Positions 9,300 through 18,035 of a stretch of 47,834 bases of DNA are shown piece after piece. Position 1 is the stretch's first letter; the number at the start of each line of letters is the position of its first letter. A program made the position numbers and the translations under genes. The stretch spans positions 1-47,834 of the forward strand of contig NZ_KZ477989.1 of NCBI RefSeq assembly GCF_002837185.1. The letters are read 5' to 3'. Origin of the DNA: Pseudomonas fluorescens (lineage in GTDB: Bacteria > Pseudomonadota > Gammaproteobacteria > Pseudomonadales > Pseudomonadaceae). The notes beneath the pieces were generated by a model. The model was not told the DNA's origin. It ran no database searches and worked only from the letters and a program-made list of their open reading frames with translations.

Positions 9300-10243
9300 T
9301 GCATTTTCACCCGTGGGTCGAGCGCCACCGTGACCACGTCGGCGATGAAGTTGACCACCACCGTCGCGCACGCCAGCACCATCGCCACGCCCTGTACCAC
9401 CATGTAGTCGCGGGTAAAAATACCGCGCACCAGCAACTGGCCGATGCCGGGAATGGCGAACAGGCTTTCGATGACCACCGTGCCGCTGATCAGCCAGCCG
9501 ATATTCACAGCCAGCAGGTTGACGGCCGGCACCAGCGAGTTGGGCACGACATGGCGGCGGAACACGGCGGCTTCCGACAGCCCCCGCGCCCGTGCAGCGG
9601 TGACATGATCAGCCTGCAGTTCCACCAACATGCTCGCGCGCAAATTACGCACCAGCACTGCCGACAGCGCCAGGGCAATGGTCAGACACGGCAGGACCAT
9701 ATGGTGGGCCTTGTCCAGCCAGGTGCGACCGTAACCGGACACCGGAAACAGGCCCCACTGCACGCTCAGCAACAGGATCAGCATCAGGCCCAGCCAGAAC
9801 GCCGGCATGCCCAGGCCGACCGTGGTGAATATACGGATCAGGTTGTCAGGCCAGCCGCCTTTATTGCGCGCCGCCAGTGTCGCCAGCGGTACCGCGATCA
9901 ACAGCGCCAGCAACACACTGCCGAGCACGAGCACCAGCGTCGGTTCAATGCGCGTGACGATCAGCTTGAGGGCGTCGACCTTGTACAGCAGCGATTGGCC
10001 GAGGTCGCCCTTGAGCAGGTTCTTCAGGAAGTAGAAATATTGCAGCCACAACGGCTCATCGAGGCCGTACTGGGCGCGGATTTTCAGCAACGCGTCCGGC
10101 GTGCTGCGCGAACCCAGCAGCGCGCGCGCCGGATCGCCCGGGATCGAGCGCACCAGCACAAAGGTGATCAGGCTGATGCCCACCAGCACCGGCAACAATT
10201 GCAGGGGCCGGGACAGTACGAAGCGATAACGCGCCAGGTTCAT
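9296..10243 (-). CDS. Peptide ABC transporter permease (DppB/OppB-like)
   Basis: This 315-residue membrane permease has a first transmembrane segment LLPVLVGISLITFVLVRSIPGDPA, the OppB-type hallmark at the N-terminus. About five further hydrophobic segments and the EAA loop TAARARGLSEAAVFRRHVVPN follow. It begins 3 bp after the iminopeptidase stop codon, making the peptidase and importer one transcription unit. Together with the DppC-like protein it should form the translocation path for a peptide-like substrate. Confidence 0.9.
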   Translation of the reverse strand: MNLARYRFVLSRPLQLLPVLVGISLITFVLVRSIPGDPARALLGSRSTPDALLKIRAQYGLDEPLWLQYFYFLKNLLKGDLGQSLLYKVDALKLIVTRIEPTLVLVLGSVLLALLIAVPLATLAARNKGGWPDNLIRIFTTVGLGMPAFWLGLMLILLLSVQWGLFPVSGYGRTWLDKAHHMVLPCLTIALALSAVLVRNLRASMLVELQADHVTAARARGLSEAAVFRRHVVPNSLVPAVNLLAVNIGWLISGTVVIESLFAIPGIGQLLVRGIFTRDYMVVQGVAMVLACATVVVNFIADVVTVALDPRVKMQ

Positions 10244-10246
10244 TCG

Positions 10247-11134
10247 TCAGCCTCGGTGACGGGCGAGAAAGTCCAGCAGCACCGGAAAGTACGCCTGGGG
10301 TTCTTCGTAGAACGGCATATGGCTGCTGTTGGGAAATACATGCAGTTCGGCGTGCGGGGCCGCCATCTTCATGCGCATGGCACAGGCCGGCGTGAGTTCG
10401 TCGTGCTGGCCGGTGGTGATCAATATCGGCATCTTGAACGTGGCCATTTCAGGAATGCGGTTCCAGTCCTTGAGGTTGCCGATATAGAGGAATTCGTTTG
10501 GACCTTGCATGGTTTCGTAAGGCCCCATGTTCCAATCGCCGAGGGAGCGTTTGACCGGCTCCGGCCATTCGTCCAGCCGGCACACGTGGCGATAGTTGAG
10601 CAAGGTGATGGCGGCTTGATATTGCGGGTGATCGAGCGTGCCCGTGGCTTCATGGCGCTGCATCATGGCCACGGTTTCGCTGCCAAGGGCGCCGCGCAGG
10701 CGTTCAAGTTCCCGTGACAGGTGGGGAATATCGCCAACCGTGTTTTCCAGAATCAGACTTTTCAGCGCATCGGGGTAATGGATGGCGTACTCGATGCCCA
10801 GCCAACCGCCCCAGGAATGCCCGAGCAGATGCACAGGGCCCAGGCCCAGTGCCTGGCGCACGGTCTCGACTTCTTCGACATAACGGCGGATTTCCCACAG
10901 GGAAACGTCGTTCGGTCTGGCTGATGCGCCCGTGCCAAGCTGGTCGAATGCAACCACTCGCAGGTTATGCTCTTTGAGCCAGCCATGGGCGTCGCGTAAA
11001 TAGTCACACGGCAGGCCCGGCCCGCCGTTGAGGCACAGCAGCACCTCATCGCCTTCGCCAAAGCTGTAGACCACGAGATTATGGCCGTCGACTTGCACGT
11101 TGTACTGCTGGTCGGGGGCAATTTCACGCCACAT
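10247..11134 (-). CDS. Proline iminopeptidase-family alpha/beta hydrolase (first copy)
   Basis: The 295-residue alpha/beta hydrolase has the iminopeptidase oxyanion motif NGGPG at residues 36-40 (Asn replacing the usual His), the nucleophile elbow GHSWGG with Ser107, an Asp in TGQHDE and a C-terminal His in NSSHMPFYEE. Such pip genes sit beside plant-responsive LuxR solos (XccR, OryR, PsoR, PipR) and are activated by them. This copy leads an operon with a peptide importer and is divergent from the LuxR gene; a 20-bp lux-box-like palindrome lies 84 bp upstream. Start 11134 has AAGGA 8 bp upstream. The true substrate could be an amide rather than an N-terminal proline peptide. Confidence 0.88.
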   Translation of the reverse strand: MWREIAPDQQYNVQVDGHNLVVYSFGEGDEVLLCLNGGPGLPCDYLRDAHGWLKEHNLRVVAFDQLGTGASARPNDVSLWEIRRYVEEVETVRQALGLGPVHLLGHSWGGWLGIEYAIHYPDALKSLILENTVGDIPHLSRELERLRGALGSETVAMMQRHEATGTLDHPQYQAAITLLNYRHVCRLDEWPEPVKRSLGDWNMGPYETMQGPNEFLYIGNLKDWNRIPEMATFKMPILITTGQHDELTPACAMRMKMAAPHAELHVFPNSSHMPFYEEPQAYFPVLLDFLARHRG

Positions 11135-11217
11135 GCATACATTCCTTGTGTTGTATCGGCCTGGCAGGTAGTGGCCGTTTGTCACGTCAACACTACCGAG
11201 GATGCCGCGCGTCCATA

Positions 11218-11237
11218 ACCTAGCGTTTCTTATAGGT
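11218..11237. promoter_or_regulatory. lux-box-like palindrome in the pip/luxR intergenic region
   Basis: The sequence ACCTA-N10-TAGGT is exactly 20 bp, the size and half-site layout of lux boxes (ACCTG-N10-CAGGT). The arms extend to AACCTA/TAGGTT. It lies 84 bp before the first pip start and about 80 bp before the LuxR gene start. It shares the half-site element GCTAG-T/ACCTAGC with a second palindrome at 12095-12114. Binding by the LuxR protein is inferred. Confidence 0.75.
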
Positions 11238-11317
11238 TTGGCCTGGCAGTCCTTCGCCGGGGCGTGGCATTCTACTTGCAGCAAGTCGAGATTCAAATGA
11301 ATTCGGGAGCAGAACGG

Positions 11318-12082
11318 ATGCTGGCCAGGCTAACTGCCTTCAATAGTCGTCTGATGCCGGGCAGGAGCCTGGACGAGCAGATAGACAACACGTTTATCCT
11401 CGCCCAACAACTGGGCTTCGATGCGCTGGTGTACGACTACACGCCGGTGCCCATCGACCTCAATGGTGCGCTGATCACGCCCTCGGTGCTGCAACTGCGC
11501 AACACACCGACCGACTGGCACGCCTTGTGGTGCAGCGAAGGGTTCTACCAGATTGATCCGGTGCAACACCTGGCCTTGCGCAGCGTATCGCCGTTTGTCT
11601 GGTCGTATGAGGCAAAAGCCGAGACTGCACTGCAAACGATCATCGACCCCTGCCATGCACCCGTTTGTTCCTACCTGCACGAACAACAGTTGACCTGCGG
11701 CGTCAGCGTGCCCATCCACCTGCCCCGCGGTGGCTTCGCCTCATTGACCGGGCTGCGCACCGGCAAGGCGAGCACGGTATTGAAAGATGCGCAGCACACC
11801 TTGTCGGACTTCAGCGTGATCGGCCACGCGTTACAGGAGGCGGCTTATCCTTTGTTCAACAAAGCGTTGCGCACCTACCCGCATATCCATCTGACCAAAC
11901 GCGAGCGCGAGTGCCTCAAATGGGCCGCCGAGGGCTTGACCGCGGCCGAGATCGCCACGCAATTGACCCGCTCGCTGGCGGTAGTGACCCTGCACCTGGC
12001 GTCGGCCATGCACAAATTGGGCGCCAAGAACCGCGTGCAGGCGGTGGTGCGCGCCACGCACTATCGGTTGCTGGACGATTGA
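11318..12082 (+). CDS. LuxR-family solo regulator, PipR/OryR/XccR plant-signal type
   Basis: This 254-residue LuxR protein has an N-terminal autoinducer-binding domain (about 20-170) and a GerE helix-turn-helix (about 192-246, with LTKRERECLKWAAEG and the recognition helix SLAVVTLHLASAMHKLG). There is no luxI synthase nearby, so it is a solo. Aligned by eye to TraR/LasR, the conserved ligand residues are W67 (W57 in TraR), W71 in place of Y61, D80, P81, W95 and G128. The Tyr-to-Trp change is a hallmark of the plant-associated subfamily. The flanking pip genes and importer match the PipR locus described in Populus-associated Pseudomonas. Start 11318 has GGGAG 8 bp upstream; ATG 11297 and GTG 11264 are in frame but have weaker sites. 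Confidence 0.88.
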   Translation: MLARLTAFNSRLMPGRSLDEQIDNTFILAQQLGFDALVYDYTPVPIDLNGALITPSVLQLRNTPTDWHALWCSEGFYQIDPVQHLALRSVSPFVWSYEAKAETALQTIIDPCHAPVCSYLHEQQLTCGVSVPIHLPRGGFASLTGLRTGKASTVLKDAQHTLSDFSVIGHALQEAAYPLFNKALRTYPHIHLTKRERECLKWAAEGLTAAEIATQLTRSLAVVTLHLASAMHKLGAKNRVQAVVRATHYRLLDD

Positions 12083-12094
12083 CCCTTACGCAAA

Positions 12095-12114
12095 ACCTAG
12101 CTGTTTTGCTAGTT
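12095..12114. promoter_or_regulatory. lux-box-like palindrome upstream of the second pip gene
   Basis: ACCTAGC-TGTTTT-GCTAGTT is an imperfect 20-bp palindrome, 12 bp after the LuxR stop and 61 bp before the next start codon. Its left arm ACCTAGC is identical to the left arm of the palindrome at 11218. The shared position upstream of a pip gene makes it a probable operator for the LuxR protein. Confidence 0.72.
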
Positions 12115-12174
12115 ACCTAAACGTCGCGTGCAGACTATCGTAGCCCTGATCCTTTTTTCAGAGCAGGGTACGAA

Positions 12175-13107
12175 ATGGAATTCATCGATAAAGTCCGCGA
12201 AGGCTACGCCCCCTTCGGCGCCTATCAGACGTGGTATCGCATCACCGGTGAGCTGGCCACAGGCCGCACACCGCTGGTGATCATCCATGGCGGCCCCGGC
12301 TGCACCCACGATTACGTCGACGCGTTCAAGGACGTTGCCGCCAGCGGCCACGCGGTGATTCACTACGACCAGCTGGGCAACGGTCGCTCAACGCATCTGC
12401 CGGAAAAACCGGCATCGTTCTGGACCGTCGACCTGTTCCTCAATGAGTTGAACAACCTGCTCGACCACCTGCACATCAGCGACAACTACGCGATCCTCGG
12501 GCAATCCTGGGGCGGCATGCTCGGCAGCGAACATGCGATTCTGCAGCCCAAGGGCCTGCGTGCCTTTATCCCGGCCAACTCACCGACGTGCATGCGCACC
12601 TGGGTCAGCGAGGCCAATCGACTGCGCAAGCTGTTGCCCGAAGGTGTGCATGAAACCTTGCTCAAGCATGAAGCCGCCGGAACCTACCAGGACCCGGAAT
12701 ACCAGGCCGCCTCGCGGATCTTCTACGACCAGCATGTGTGCCGGGTCAACCCGTGGCCGGAAGAAGTCGCACGCACCTTCGCCCAGGTCGATGCCGACCC
12801 GACGGTGTACCACGCCATGAGCGGTCCGACGGAGTTCCATGTGATCGGCAGCTTGAAGGACTGGAACGTGATCGGTCGCTTGCCTGCGATCAACGTGCCG
12901 ACCCTGGTGATCTCCGGCCGGCACGACGAGGCCACGCCGTTGGTGGTCAAGCCTTTCCTGGACGAAATCCCGGACGTGCGCTGGGCACTGTTCGAAGACT
13001 CCAGCCACATGCCCCACGTAGAAGAACGCCAGGCGTGCATGGGGACCGTGGTGAAGTTCTTGGATGAAGTATGTTCAGTACGGCACGCAGCACTCAAAGC
13101 CAGTTGA
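12175..13107 (+). CDS. Proline iminopeptidase (second copy, PipA-like)
   Basis: The 310-residue alpha/beta hydrolase has the complete family motif HGGPG at 38-42, the nucleophile elbow GQSWGG with Ser111, an acid in SGRHDEATP and the C-terminal His in [10 protein letters not shown]. It is much closer to canonical proline iminopeptidases than the first copy. It follows the LuxR gene by 92 bp with its own lux-box-like palindrome, as for pipA next to pipR or pip next to xccR/oryR. ATG 12175 follows a GCAGGG site. It probably trims a peptide or modifies the imported signal. Convergent with the NCS2 permease, from which a REP hairpin separates it. Confidence 0.9.
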   Translation: MEFIDKVREGYAPFGAYQTWYRITGELATGRTPLVIIHGGPGCTHDYVDAFKDVAASGHAVIHYDQLGNGRSTHLPEKPASFWTVDLFLNELNNLLDHLHISDNYAILGQSWGGMLGSEHAILQPKGLRAFIPANSPTCMRTWVSEANRLRKLLPEGVHETLLKHEAAGTYQDPEYQAASRIFYDQHVCRVNPWPEEVARTFAQVDADPTVYHAMSGPTEFHVIGSLKDWNVIGRLPAINVPTLVISGRHDEATPLVVKPFLDEIPDVRWALFEDSSHMPHVEERQACMGTVVKFLDEVCSVRHAALKAS

Positions 13108-13112
13108 TTTCC

Positions 13113-13144
13113 AATGTGGGAGGGGGCAAGCCCCCTCCCACATT
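13113..13144. repeat. Fused palindromic REP between convergent genes
   Basis: Arms AATGTGGGAGGGGG and CCCCCTCCCACATT enclose a CAAG loop. The repeat ends on the first base of the NCS2 permease stop codon, so the hairpin directly abuts that gene and can act as a bidirectional terminator for it and for the second pip gene. Confidence 0.9.
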
Positions 13145-14646
13145 TAGACCTTGCTGGTTTCAGCCTTCACTGTTCTCTTCGGCATATCCGCCACCAAAGG
13201 AATCTCCTTGCCCTCGGCATCGAACAGTTTGCCACCCCGGTAGTAATCGCCATCGCGCAACGCCGCCACGTCGCGAAAGCACAAACTGCGCTCCGTCCCC
13301 GCCACGAATACCGACTGCTGGTCAGAGTTACCGGCGGTGAAGTGGTTGAACGTCAGGTTGAGCAAGATCGCCATGATCGCCGACGAGCTGATGCCCGAAT
13401 GGAAAATGGTCGCGAACCAGTTGGGAAATTGGTCGTAGAAGCTGGGCGCGGCGATGGGAATCATGCCGAAACCGATACTCGTGGCGACGATGATCAGGTT
13501 CATGTTGTTGCGGTAATCCACCTTGGACAAGGTGCGAATACCGCTGGCCGCCACCGTGCCGAACAACACAATGCCGGCGCCGCCGAGCACCGAGGTAGGC
13601 ACGGCGGCAATCACCCGGCCCATGAACGGCAGCAGGCCAAGCACCACCAGAAACACCCCGCCGGTTGCCACCACAAAACGGCTCTTCACCCCGGTAACCG
13701 CCACCAGGCCGACGTTCTGGGCGAACGCACTCTGCGTGAATGAACCGAAGATCGGCGCGAACATGCTCGACAGCATGTCGGCGCGCAGGCCGTTGCCGAG
13801 GCGTTTGGAGTCGACCTTGGTGTCGATGATCTCACCCACTGCCAGAATGTCCGCCGAGGTTTCCACCAGGGTGACCATCACCACGATGCACATGGAAATG
13901 ATCGCTGCCACATGAAAGGTCGGCATGCCGAAATGGAACGGCGTGGGAAAGCCGAACATGGGCCCCTGGGTCACGCCGGAGAAGTCGGCCATGCCCAGGA
14001 ACACCGCGATCACCGTGCCGATTACCATCGCCAGCAGAATCGACAGGCGCGAGATGGCTGCGCTGCCGATTTTGCTCAGCAGCAACACCAGCACCAGCGT
14101 CAGTGCAGCCAGGCCGATATTCGACATGCTGCCGAAGTCCGCCGCGCGGCTATTACCGCCCATGGCCCAGCGCGCCGCCACGGGCATCAGGGTCAGGCCG
14201 ATGGTGGTGATTACGATACCGGTCACCAGCGGCGGGAAAAACTGGGTAATGCGCGAGAACACCGGGGTGATCAACAAACCGATGAACGACGCGGCCATCA
14301 CCGCCCCGAGAATCGCCGGCACGCCCCCTGCCCCGTCGCTGCCGACGATCGCCACCATGGTCGCCACACCGGCGAACGACACGCCCTGCACCAGCGGCAA
14401 CTGGCACCCGAAGAATGGCAGGCCAAGGGTTTGCAGCAACGTGGCCAAGCCACCGGCAAACAACGACGCGGCGATCAACAGGCCGATATCCGCTGGCGAC
14501 AACCCGGCCGCCTGGCCGACGATCAACGGTACGGCAACGATGCCGCCATACATGGTGAGCACATGCTGCAGGCCGTAAGCCATGTTGGCGGCGACGCCCA
14601 GATTTTCATCTTCGGGCCGCTGCGGTGACGCCTTCGGGATAGTCAT
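13144..14646 (-). CDS. NCS2-family purine/xanthine:proton symporter
   Basis: This 500-residue inner-membrane permease belongs to the nucleobase-ascorbate transporter family. It has the TM1 motif QHVLTMYGG, about 12-14 hydrophobic segments, and the family signature QNVGLVAVTGVKSRFVVATGG in the second half. The conserved Glu of the purine-binding region is likely in VTLVETSADI. The C-terminus extends about 60 residues past the last membrane segment. It is divergent from a Tsx-like channel, and a 10-bp palindrome lies between them. The exact base (xanthine, urate, uracil) cannot be fixed by eye; the purine-related neighbours favour a purine. Confidence 0.88.
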   Translation of the reverse strand: MTIPKASPQRPEDENLGVAANMAYGLQHVLTMYGGIVAVPLIVGQAAGLSPADIGLLIAASLFAGGLATLLQTLGLPFFGCQLPLVQGVSFAGVATMVAIVGSDGAGGVPAILGAVMAASFIGLLITPVFSRITQFFPPLVTGIVITTIGLTLMPVAARWAMGGNSRAADFGSMSNIGLAALTLVLVLLLSKIGSAAISRLSILLAMVIGTVIAVFLGMADFSGVTQGPMFGFPTPFHFGMPTFHVAAIISMCIVVMVTLVETSADILAVGEIIDTKVDSKRLGNGLRADMLSSMFAPIFGSFTQSAFAQNVGLVAVTGVKSRFVVATGGVFLVVLGLLPFMGRVIAAVPTSVLGGAGIVLFGTVAASGIRTLSKVDYRNNMNLIIVATSIGFGMIPIAAPSFYDQFPNWFATIFHSGISSSAIMAILLNLTFNHFTAGNSDQQSVFVAGTERSLCFRDVAALRDGDYYRGGKLFDAEGKEIPLVADMPKRTVKAETSKV

Positions 14647-14713
14647 GGTGAGGGGATCTCTGTTTTTGTTGTGCGCTCACTGTATGCAATGTTAAGACTG
14701 TATGTCCATAGAG

Positions 14714-14723
14714 TTGTATACAA
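14714..14723. promoter_or_regulatory. Palindromic operator candidate TTGTATACAA
   Basis: A perfect 10-bp palindrome lies between the divergent NCS2 permease and Tsx-like genes. A degenerate copy (CTGTATGCAA) lies at 14680-14689, 34 bp away. Palindromes of the TGTATACA type are typical of GntR/FadR-like repressors. No such regulator gene is in the window, so the binding protein is inferred. Confidence 0.5.
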
Positions 14724-14804
14724 TCATTCAGACAAGATACCCTGCCGCGGCGTTACAAAAACAATCCGGCCGTCACGAGCCAGAACGCCAAAGGACCCAA
14801 CAGA

Positions 14805-15638
14805 ATGAAAAAGGCATTGCAAGGCGCAACCGTCGCATTGACCCTCTTCGGCGGCGGGGAGGCTGTCGCAGTGGAATGGATGAACAACAGCGTAGGTTTT
14901 CGCTACGGCCAACACTTCACCAACCCGAACAACCCCGACGACTTCAGCAAGCGCATCTACAGCTTCACCCACGCCAGCGGCTACCGATACGGCAGCAATT
15001 TTCTGAATCTCGATGTGTTCCTGTCCGACAGCAAGGACCCACGCAAGGGCACCGACCGCGGTGGCAGCGAGGTGTACGCGGTGTACCGCCATCAGCTCTA
15101 CGCTTCACGGGTATTGGCTATGCCGCAGGGTACCGGGCTGATCAAGGATTACGCACTGACACTGGGCTTCGATGCGAACCGCAACAACAACTTCGCCAGC
15201 GCGAAAAAACGCGCTCTGGTCATCGGCCCTACGTTGAAGTGGGACACCGTCGGTGTGCTGGACCTGAGCCTGATGTACTACAAGGAAAAGAACCACACCG
15301 GGATTCCCGGCGCCAGGGAATCGAACCACACCTTCGACGACACCTACATGCTCAACCTGACCTGGATGCGCCCGTTCGAGATCGCCAGCCATGCGGCTAA
15401 ATTCCAGGGATTCATCAATTACGTGGGGGAGAAAGGCGAGGACTATCATGGCCGCGATACCGCGCCGGAAGCCCTGATGCGCACCGCATTGATGGTGGCG
15501 GTGCGGCCGGGCAAGAGCGTCAAGCCGAACCTGTACTTCGGCGTGGGCTATGAATACTGGCATAACAAGTTCGGCGTGGACGGCGGTCGGGGCAGCCGTA
15601 CATCAACGCCGACGCTGAACATGGAAGTGACGTTCTAG
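14805..15638 (+). CDS. Tsx-like nucleoside-specific outer-membrane channel
   Basis: The 277-residue protein starts with a signal peptide (MKKALQGATVALTLFGGG, cleavage probably after AVA) and continues as alternating amphipathic strands ending in a C-terminal Phe (NMEVTF), as in outer-membrane beta barrels. The strings SVGFRYGQHFTNP, SEVYAVYRHQL and GVGYEYWHNKFG fit the channel-forming Tsx/OmpK family. It is divergent from a purine permease and close to punC/punR, so it likely brings nucleosides across the outer membrane. The start has only a weak ribosome site (AACAGA). Confidence 0.85.
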   Translation: MKKALQGATVALTLFGGGEAVAVEWMNNSVGFRYGQHFTNPNNPDDFSKRIYSFTHASGYRYGSNFLNLDVFLSDSKDPRKGTDRGGSEVYAVYRHQLYASRVLAMPQGTGLIKDYALTLGFDANRNNNFASAKKRALVIGPTLKWDTVGVLDLSLMYYKEKNHTGIPGARESNHTFDDTYMLNLTWMRPFEIASHAAKFQGFINYVGEKGEDYHGRDTAPEALMRTALMVAVRPGKSVKPNLYFGVGYEYWHNKFGVDGGRGSRTSTPTLNMEVTF

Positions 15639-15655
15639 CTGAAGAAACTCAATCC

Positions 15656-15750
15656 AAATGTGGGAGGGGGCTTGCCCCCGATTGCGCTATATCAGCGCCA
15701 AATGTGCTGGCTGATCCACTGCTATCGGGGGCAAGCCCCCTCCCACATTT
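15656..15750. repeat. REPIN: two inverted REP sequences
   Basis: A REP (AAATGTGGGAGGGGGCTTGC then CCCCGATTGCGC) at 15656-15688 is paired with its inverted copy at 15719-15750. They lie between the convergent Tsx-like gene and punC. Confidence 0.9.
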
Positions 15751-15762
15751 TCGACCGCATTG

Positions 15763-16947
15763 TCACTTCAGATCAGTTGCCAGCTCAGAGCACTGCGCCT
15801 TCGGCCGCGCCAACCAGTAACCCAACACCGCCAACGGCGCGGTCGCCAGCATCACCATCACCGTGATCAACAACGGTTGCTCGATCATTGACGACACCAA
15901 CAAGCTGGCCAGGAAGCAGAGGCCCAGTTGCAGAGTGTTTTGCAGTGCCGCCGCTTTACCGGAGTTTTCCGAAAACGGCATCAGCGCATTCGCCACCACG
16001 ATCGGGTAGCTGGCCCCGTTGCACAGCGCCATCAGGCAGAACGGAATCAGCAAGGTGGTGAGGGTCGGCACTGTCAGGGTTGCAACCAGGTACAACGCCA
16101 CCATGCTCAGGCAATAGAAAGCAAGCAACCACGGAAGCAAGGTCTTGCCCGGCAAGCGCTGCAAGGCGCTGCGGCAACTGTAGCCGCCGACGAGAAAGGC
16201 CAGGGTCGGCACCACGTAACTGAGGCCGATGTCACTCGGGCTGTAGCCCATGCCACCGAGGATGAACGGCGAAGCGGTCAGCCAGGCAAAGAAACTGGCG
16301 GAGCAGGCGGCAAATATCATGACGTTGCCAGTAAATACCCGTGAAGTGAACAGCTGTGCATAGCCCAGGCGCACGGGTTGGTGCGTCTGACGCTTCGGCG
16401 CGCTGCGCAGGAACACCGTCGGCAACAGCAGGAGCAGCGACACCCCCAGCAACACGCCAAAAATCGCCTGCCAGCCAAAATGATTCAACACCATCGCGCC
16501 CAACAACGGCGCCAACGCCGGCGACAGCGACATCAGCGGCATGATGCTGGCGAACACGCGGTGAGCCTTGTCCGCCGGGTAGCGATCAATCACCAGGGCC
16601 TGCCAACTCACCGCCGCAGAGCACACGCCGATCGCCTGCATAAAGCGCAATGCCCAGAGCTGCGGCGCGGTCTGCACCCAGAACATGCCCAGGCACCCCA
16701 GCACAAACAGGCTCAACCCCATGAGCAGGACCGGCTTGCGCCCGAGCCGGTCGGACAATGGCCCCCACAGCAGCTGCCCGAGCGCAAAACCGGCAAGGAA
16801 AATGCTCAAGCTGGCGCCCACGGCCCCGGCGCCAATCTGCAACTGCTCGCCCATGGCGCCAAACGCCGGCAAATACATGTCCATGGCGAGATAACCGAGC
16901 ATGCTCAGCCCCGCCAGATACCAAGTGAAACCAAATGAATTTTTCAT
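15763..16947 (-). CDS. punC: Purine nucleoside transporter PunC (MFS, Bcr/CflA group)
   Basis: This 394-residue major-facilitator protein closely follows E. coli PunC (YdhC). Matching strings include [44 protein letters not shown] (motif A), the long [16 protein letters not shown] segment and [16 protein letters not shown]. In E. coli PunC imports adenosine and related nucleosides and is activated by the divergent LysR protein PunR. The same divergent arrangement is present here. Older annotation would call it a drug-resistance transporter. Twelve hydrophobic segments can be counted. With Tsx and the NCS2 permease it forms a purine-uptake block. Confidence 0.9.
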   Translation of the reverse strand: MKNSFGFTWYLAGLSMLGYLAMDMYLPAFGAMGEQLQIGAGAVGASLSIFLAGFALGQLLWGPLSDRLGRKPVLLMGLSLFVLGCLGMFWVQTAPQLWALRFMQAIGVCSAAVSWQALVIDRYPADKAHRVFASIMPLMSLSPALAPLLGAMVLNHFGWQAIFGVLLGVSLLLLLPTVFLRSAPKRQTHQPVRLGYAQLFTSRVFTGNVMIFAACSASFFAWLTASPFILGGMGYSPSDIGLSYVVPTLAFLVGGYSCRSALQRLPGKTLLPWLLAFYCLSMVALYLVATLTVPTLTTLLIPFCLMALCNGASYPIVVANALMPFSENSGKAAALQNTLQLGLCFLASLLVSSMIEQPLLITVMVMLATAPLAVLGYWLARPKAQCSELATDLK

Positions 16948-17069
16948 TGAAGCCTTGTAGAACCTGCCATCAAACTATTTGCTGACTGGCGCCCATTATG
17001 AAGCTGGTAGTTTTCCTGTGAAGCGATAATAATTGGACAGTCTGATCAATAATTTTGAAGGCAGCTGCC

Positions 17070-17978
17070 ATGTGGTCCGAATATTCCCTGGATGTGGTCG
17101 ATGCCGTCGCACGCCACGGCAGTTTCAGCGCCGCCGCCCAGGAACTGCATCGCGTGCCGTCGGCCATCAGCTATACGGTGCGTCAGTTGGAAGAGTGGCT
17201 GGCGGTGCCGCTGTTTGTACGACGCCACCGTGACGTGGAGCTGACGCCCGCCGGCCGCCTGTTTATCGACGAAGCCCGCGGGGTAATGAAAAAAATGCTC
17301 GGCACCCGGCGCCTGTGCCAGCAAGTGGCCAATGGCTGGAGCGGTCAGCTGAAGGTGGCGGTGGATTCCATCGTCAAGCCGCAACGCTGTCGGCAACTGG
17401 TGCTGGACTTCTATCGACAGTTCCCCGAAGTGGAATTACTGCTGGAGTACGAGGTGTACAACGGTGTGTGGGATGCGCTGGCGGACGAGCGCACCGACAT
17501 TGTGATCGGCGCCACCAGCGCGGTGCCGGTGGCCAGCCACTTCAGCTTTCGTGACATGGGCTTGTTGAACTGGTTGTGTGTGGTCAGCGCCAAACATCCC
17601 CTGGCAACGGTCAGCGGCCTGCTCAGTGACGATCAACTGCGCCCCTTTGCCTCCCTGTGCATGACCGACACCTCGCGCAACCTGCCCAAACGGGACACCT
17701 GGACCCTGGACAACCAGCGCCGCCTGGTGGTGCCCAACTGGTCCTCGGCGCTCGATTGCCTGCGCGATGGTTTGTGCGTCGGCATGGCCCCGGCGCATCA
17801 GGTGCTGCCGTGGATCGAGCGCGGCGAACTGGTGGCGCTGCAACTGCACCGCCCCTTCCCGGCCAGCCCATCCTGCGTGGCCTGGGCACAGAACAAACTG
17901 TCCCCGGCCATGGCGTGGTTGCTGGAGTACCTGGGGGATACCGAGACCCTGAATCAGGAGTGGTTGAATGGAATCTGA
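17070..17978 (+). CDS. punR: LysR-type activator PunR of the purine transporter
   Basis: The 302-residue LysR protein begins MWSEYSLDVVDAVARHGSFS, nearly the same as E. coli PunR (YdhB), and shares HRVPSAISYTVRQLEEWLAV in the recognition region. It also shares DTSRNLPKR, WLLEYLGDTETLN and NGVWDAL further along. The N-terminal helix-turn-helix spans about residues 1-60 and the effector domain the rest. It should activate punC, which is divergent across 122 bp. ATG 17070 has GAAGG 8 bp upstream; an in-frame TTG at 17055 lies before that site. Purine bases or nucleosides are the likely effectors. Confidence 0.92.
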   Translation: MWSEYSLDVVDAVARHGSFSAAAQELHRVPSAISYTVRQLEEWLAVPLFVRRHRDVELTPAGRLFIDEARGVMKKMLGTRRLCQQVANGWSGQLKVAVDSIVKPQRCRQLVLDFYRQFPEVELLLEYEVYNGVWDALADERTDIVIGATSAVPVASHFSFRDMGLLNWLCVVSAKHPLATVSGLLSDDQLRPFASLCMTDTSRNLPKRDTWTLDNQRRLVVPNWSSALDCLRDGLCVGMAPAHQVLPWIERGELVALQLHRPFPASPSCVAWAQNKLSPAMAWLLEYLGDTETLNQEWLNGI

Positions 17979-17995
17979 AAAGCAGCGCAGAACTC

Positions 17996-18023
17996 TGTGG
18001 GAGGGGGCTTGCCCCCTCCCACA
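17996..18023. repeat. Fused palindromic REP between convergent genes
   Basis: Arms TGTGGGAGGGGG and CCCCCTCCCACA enclose a CTTG loop, 17 bp after the punR stop and just before the stop of the convergent aminotransferase gene. It is probably a bidirectional transcription stop. Confidence 0.9.
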
Positions 18024-18035
18024 TTTGGCTGCATT

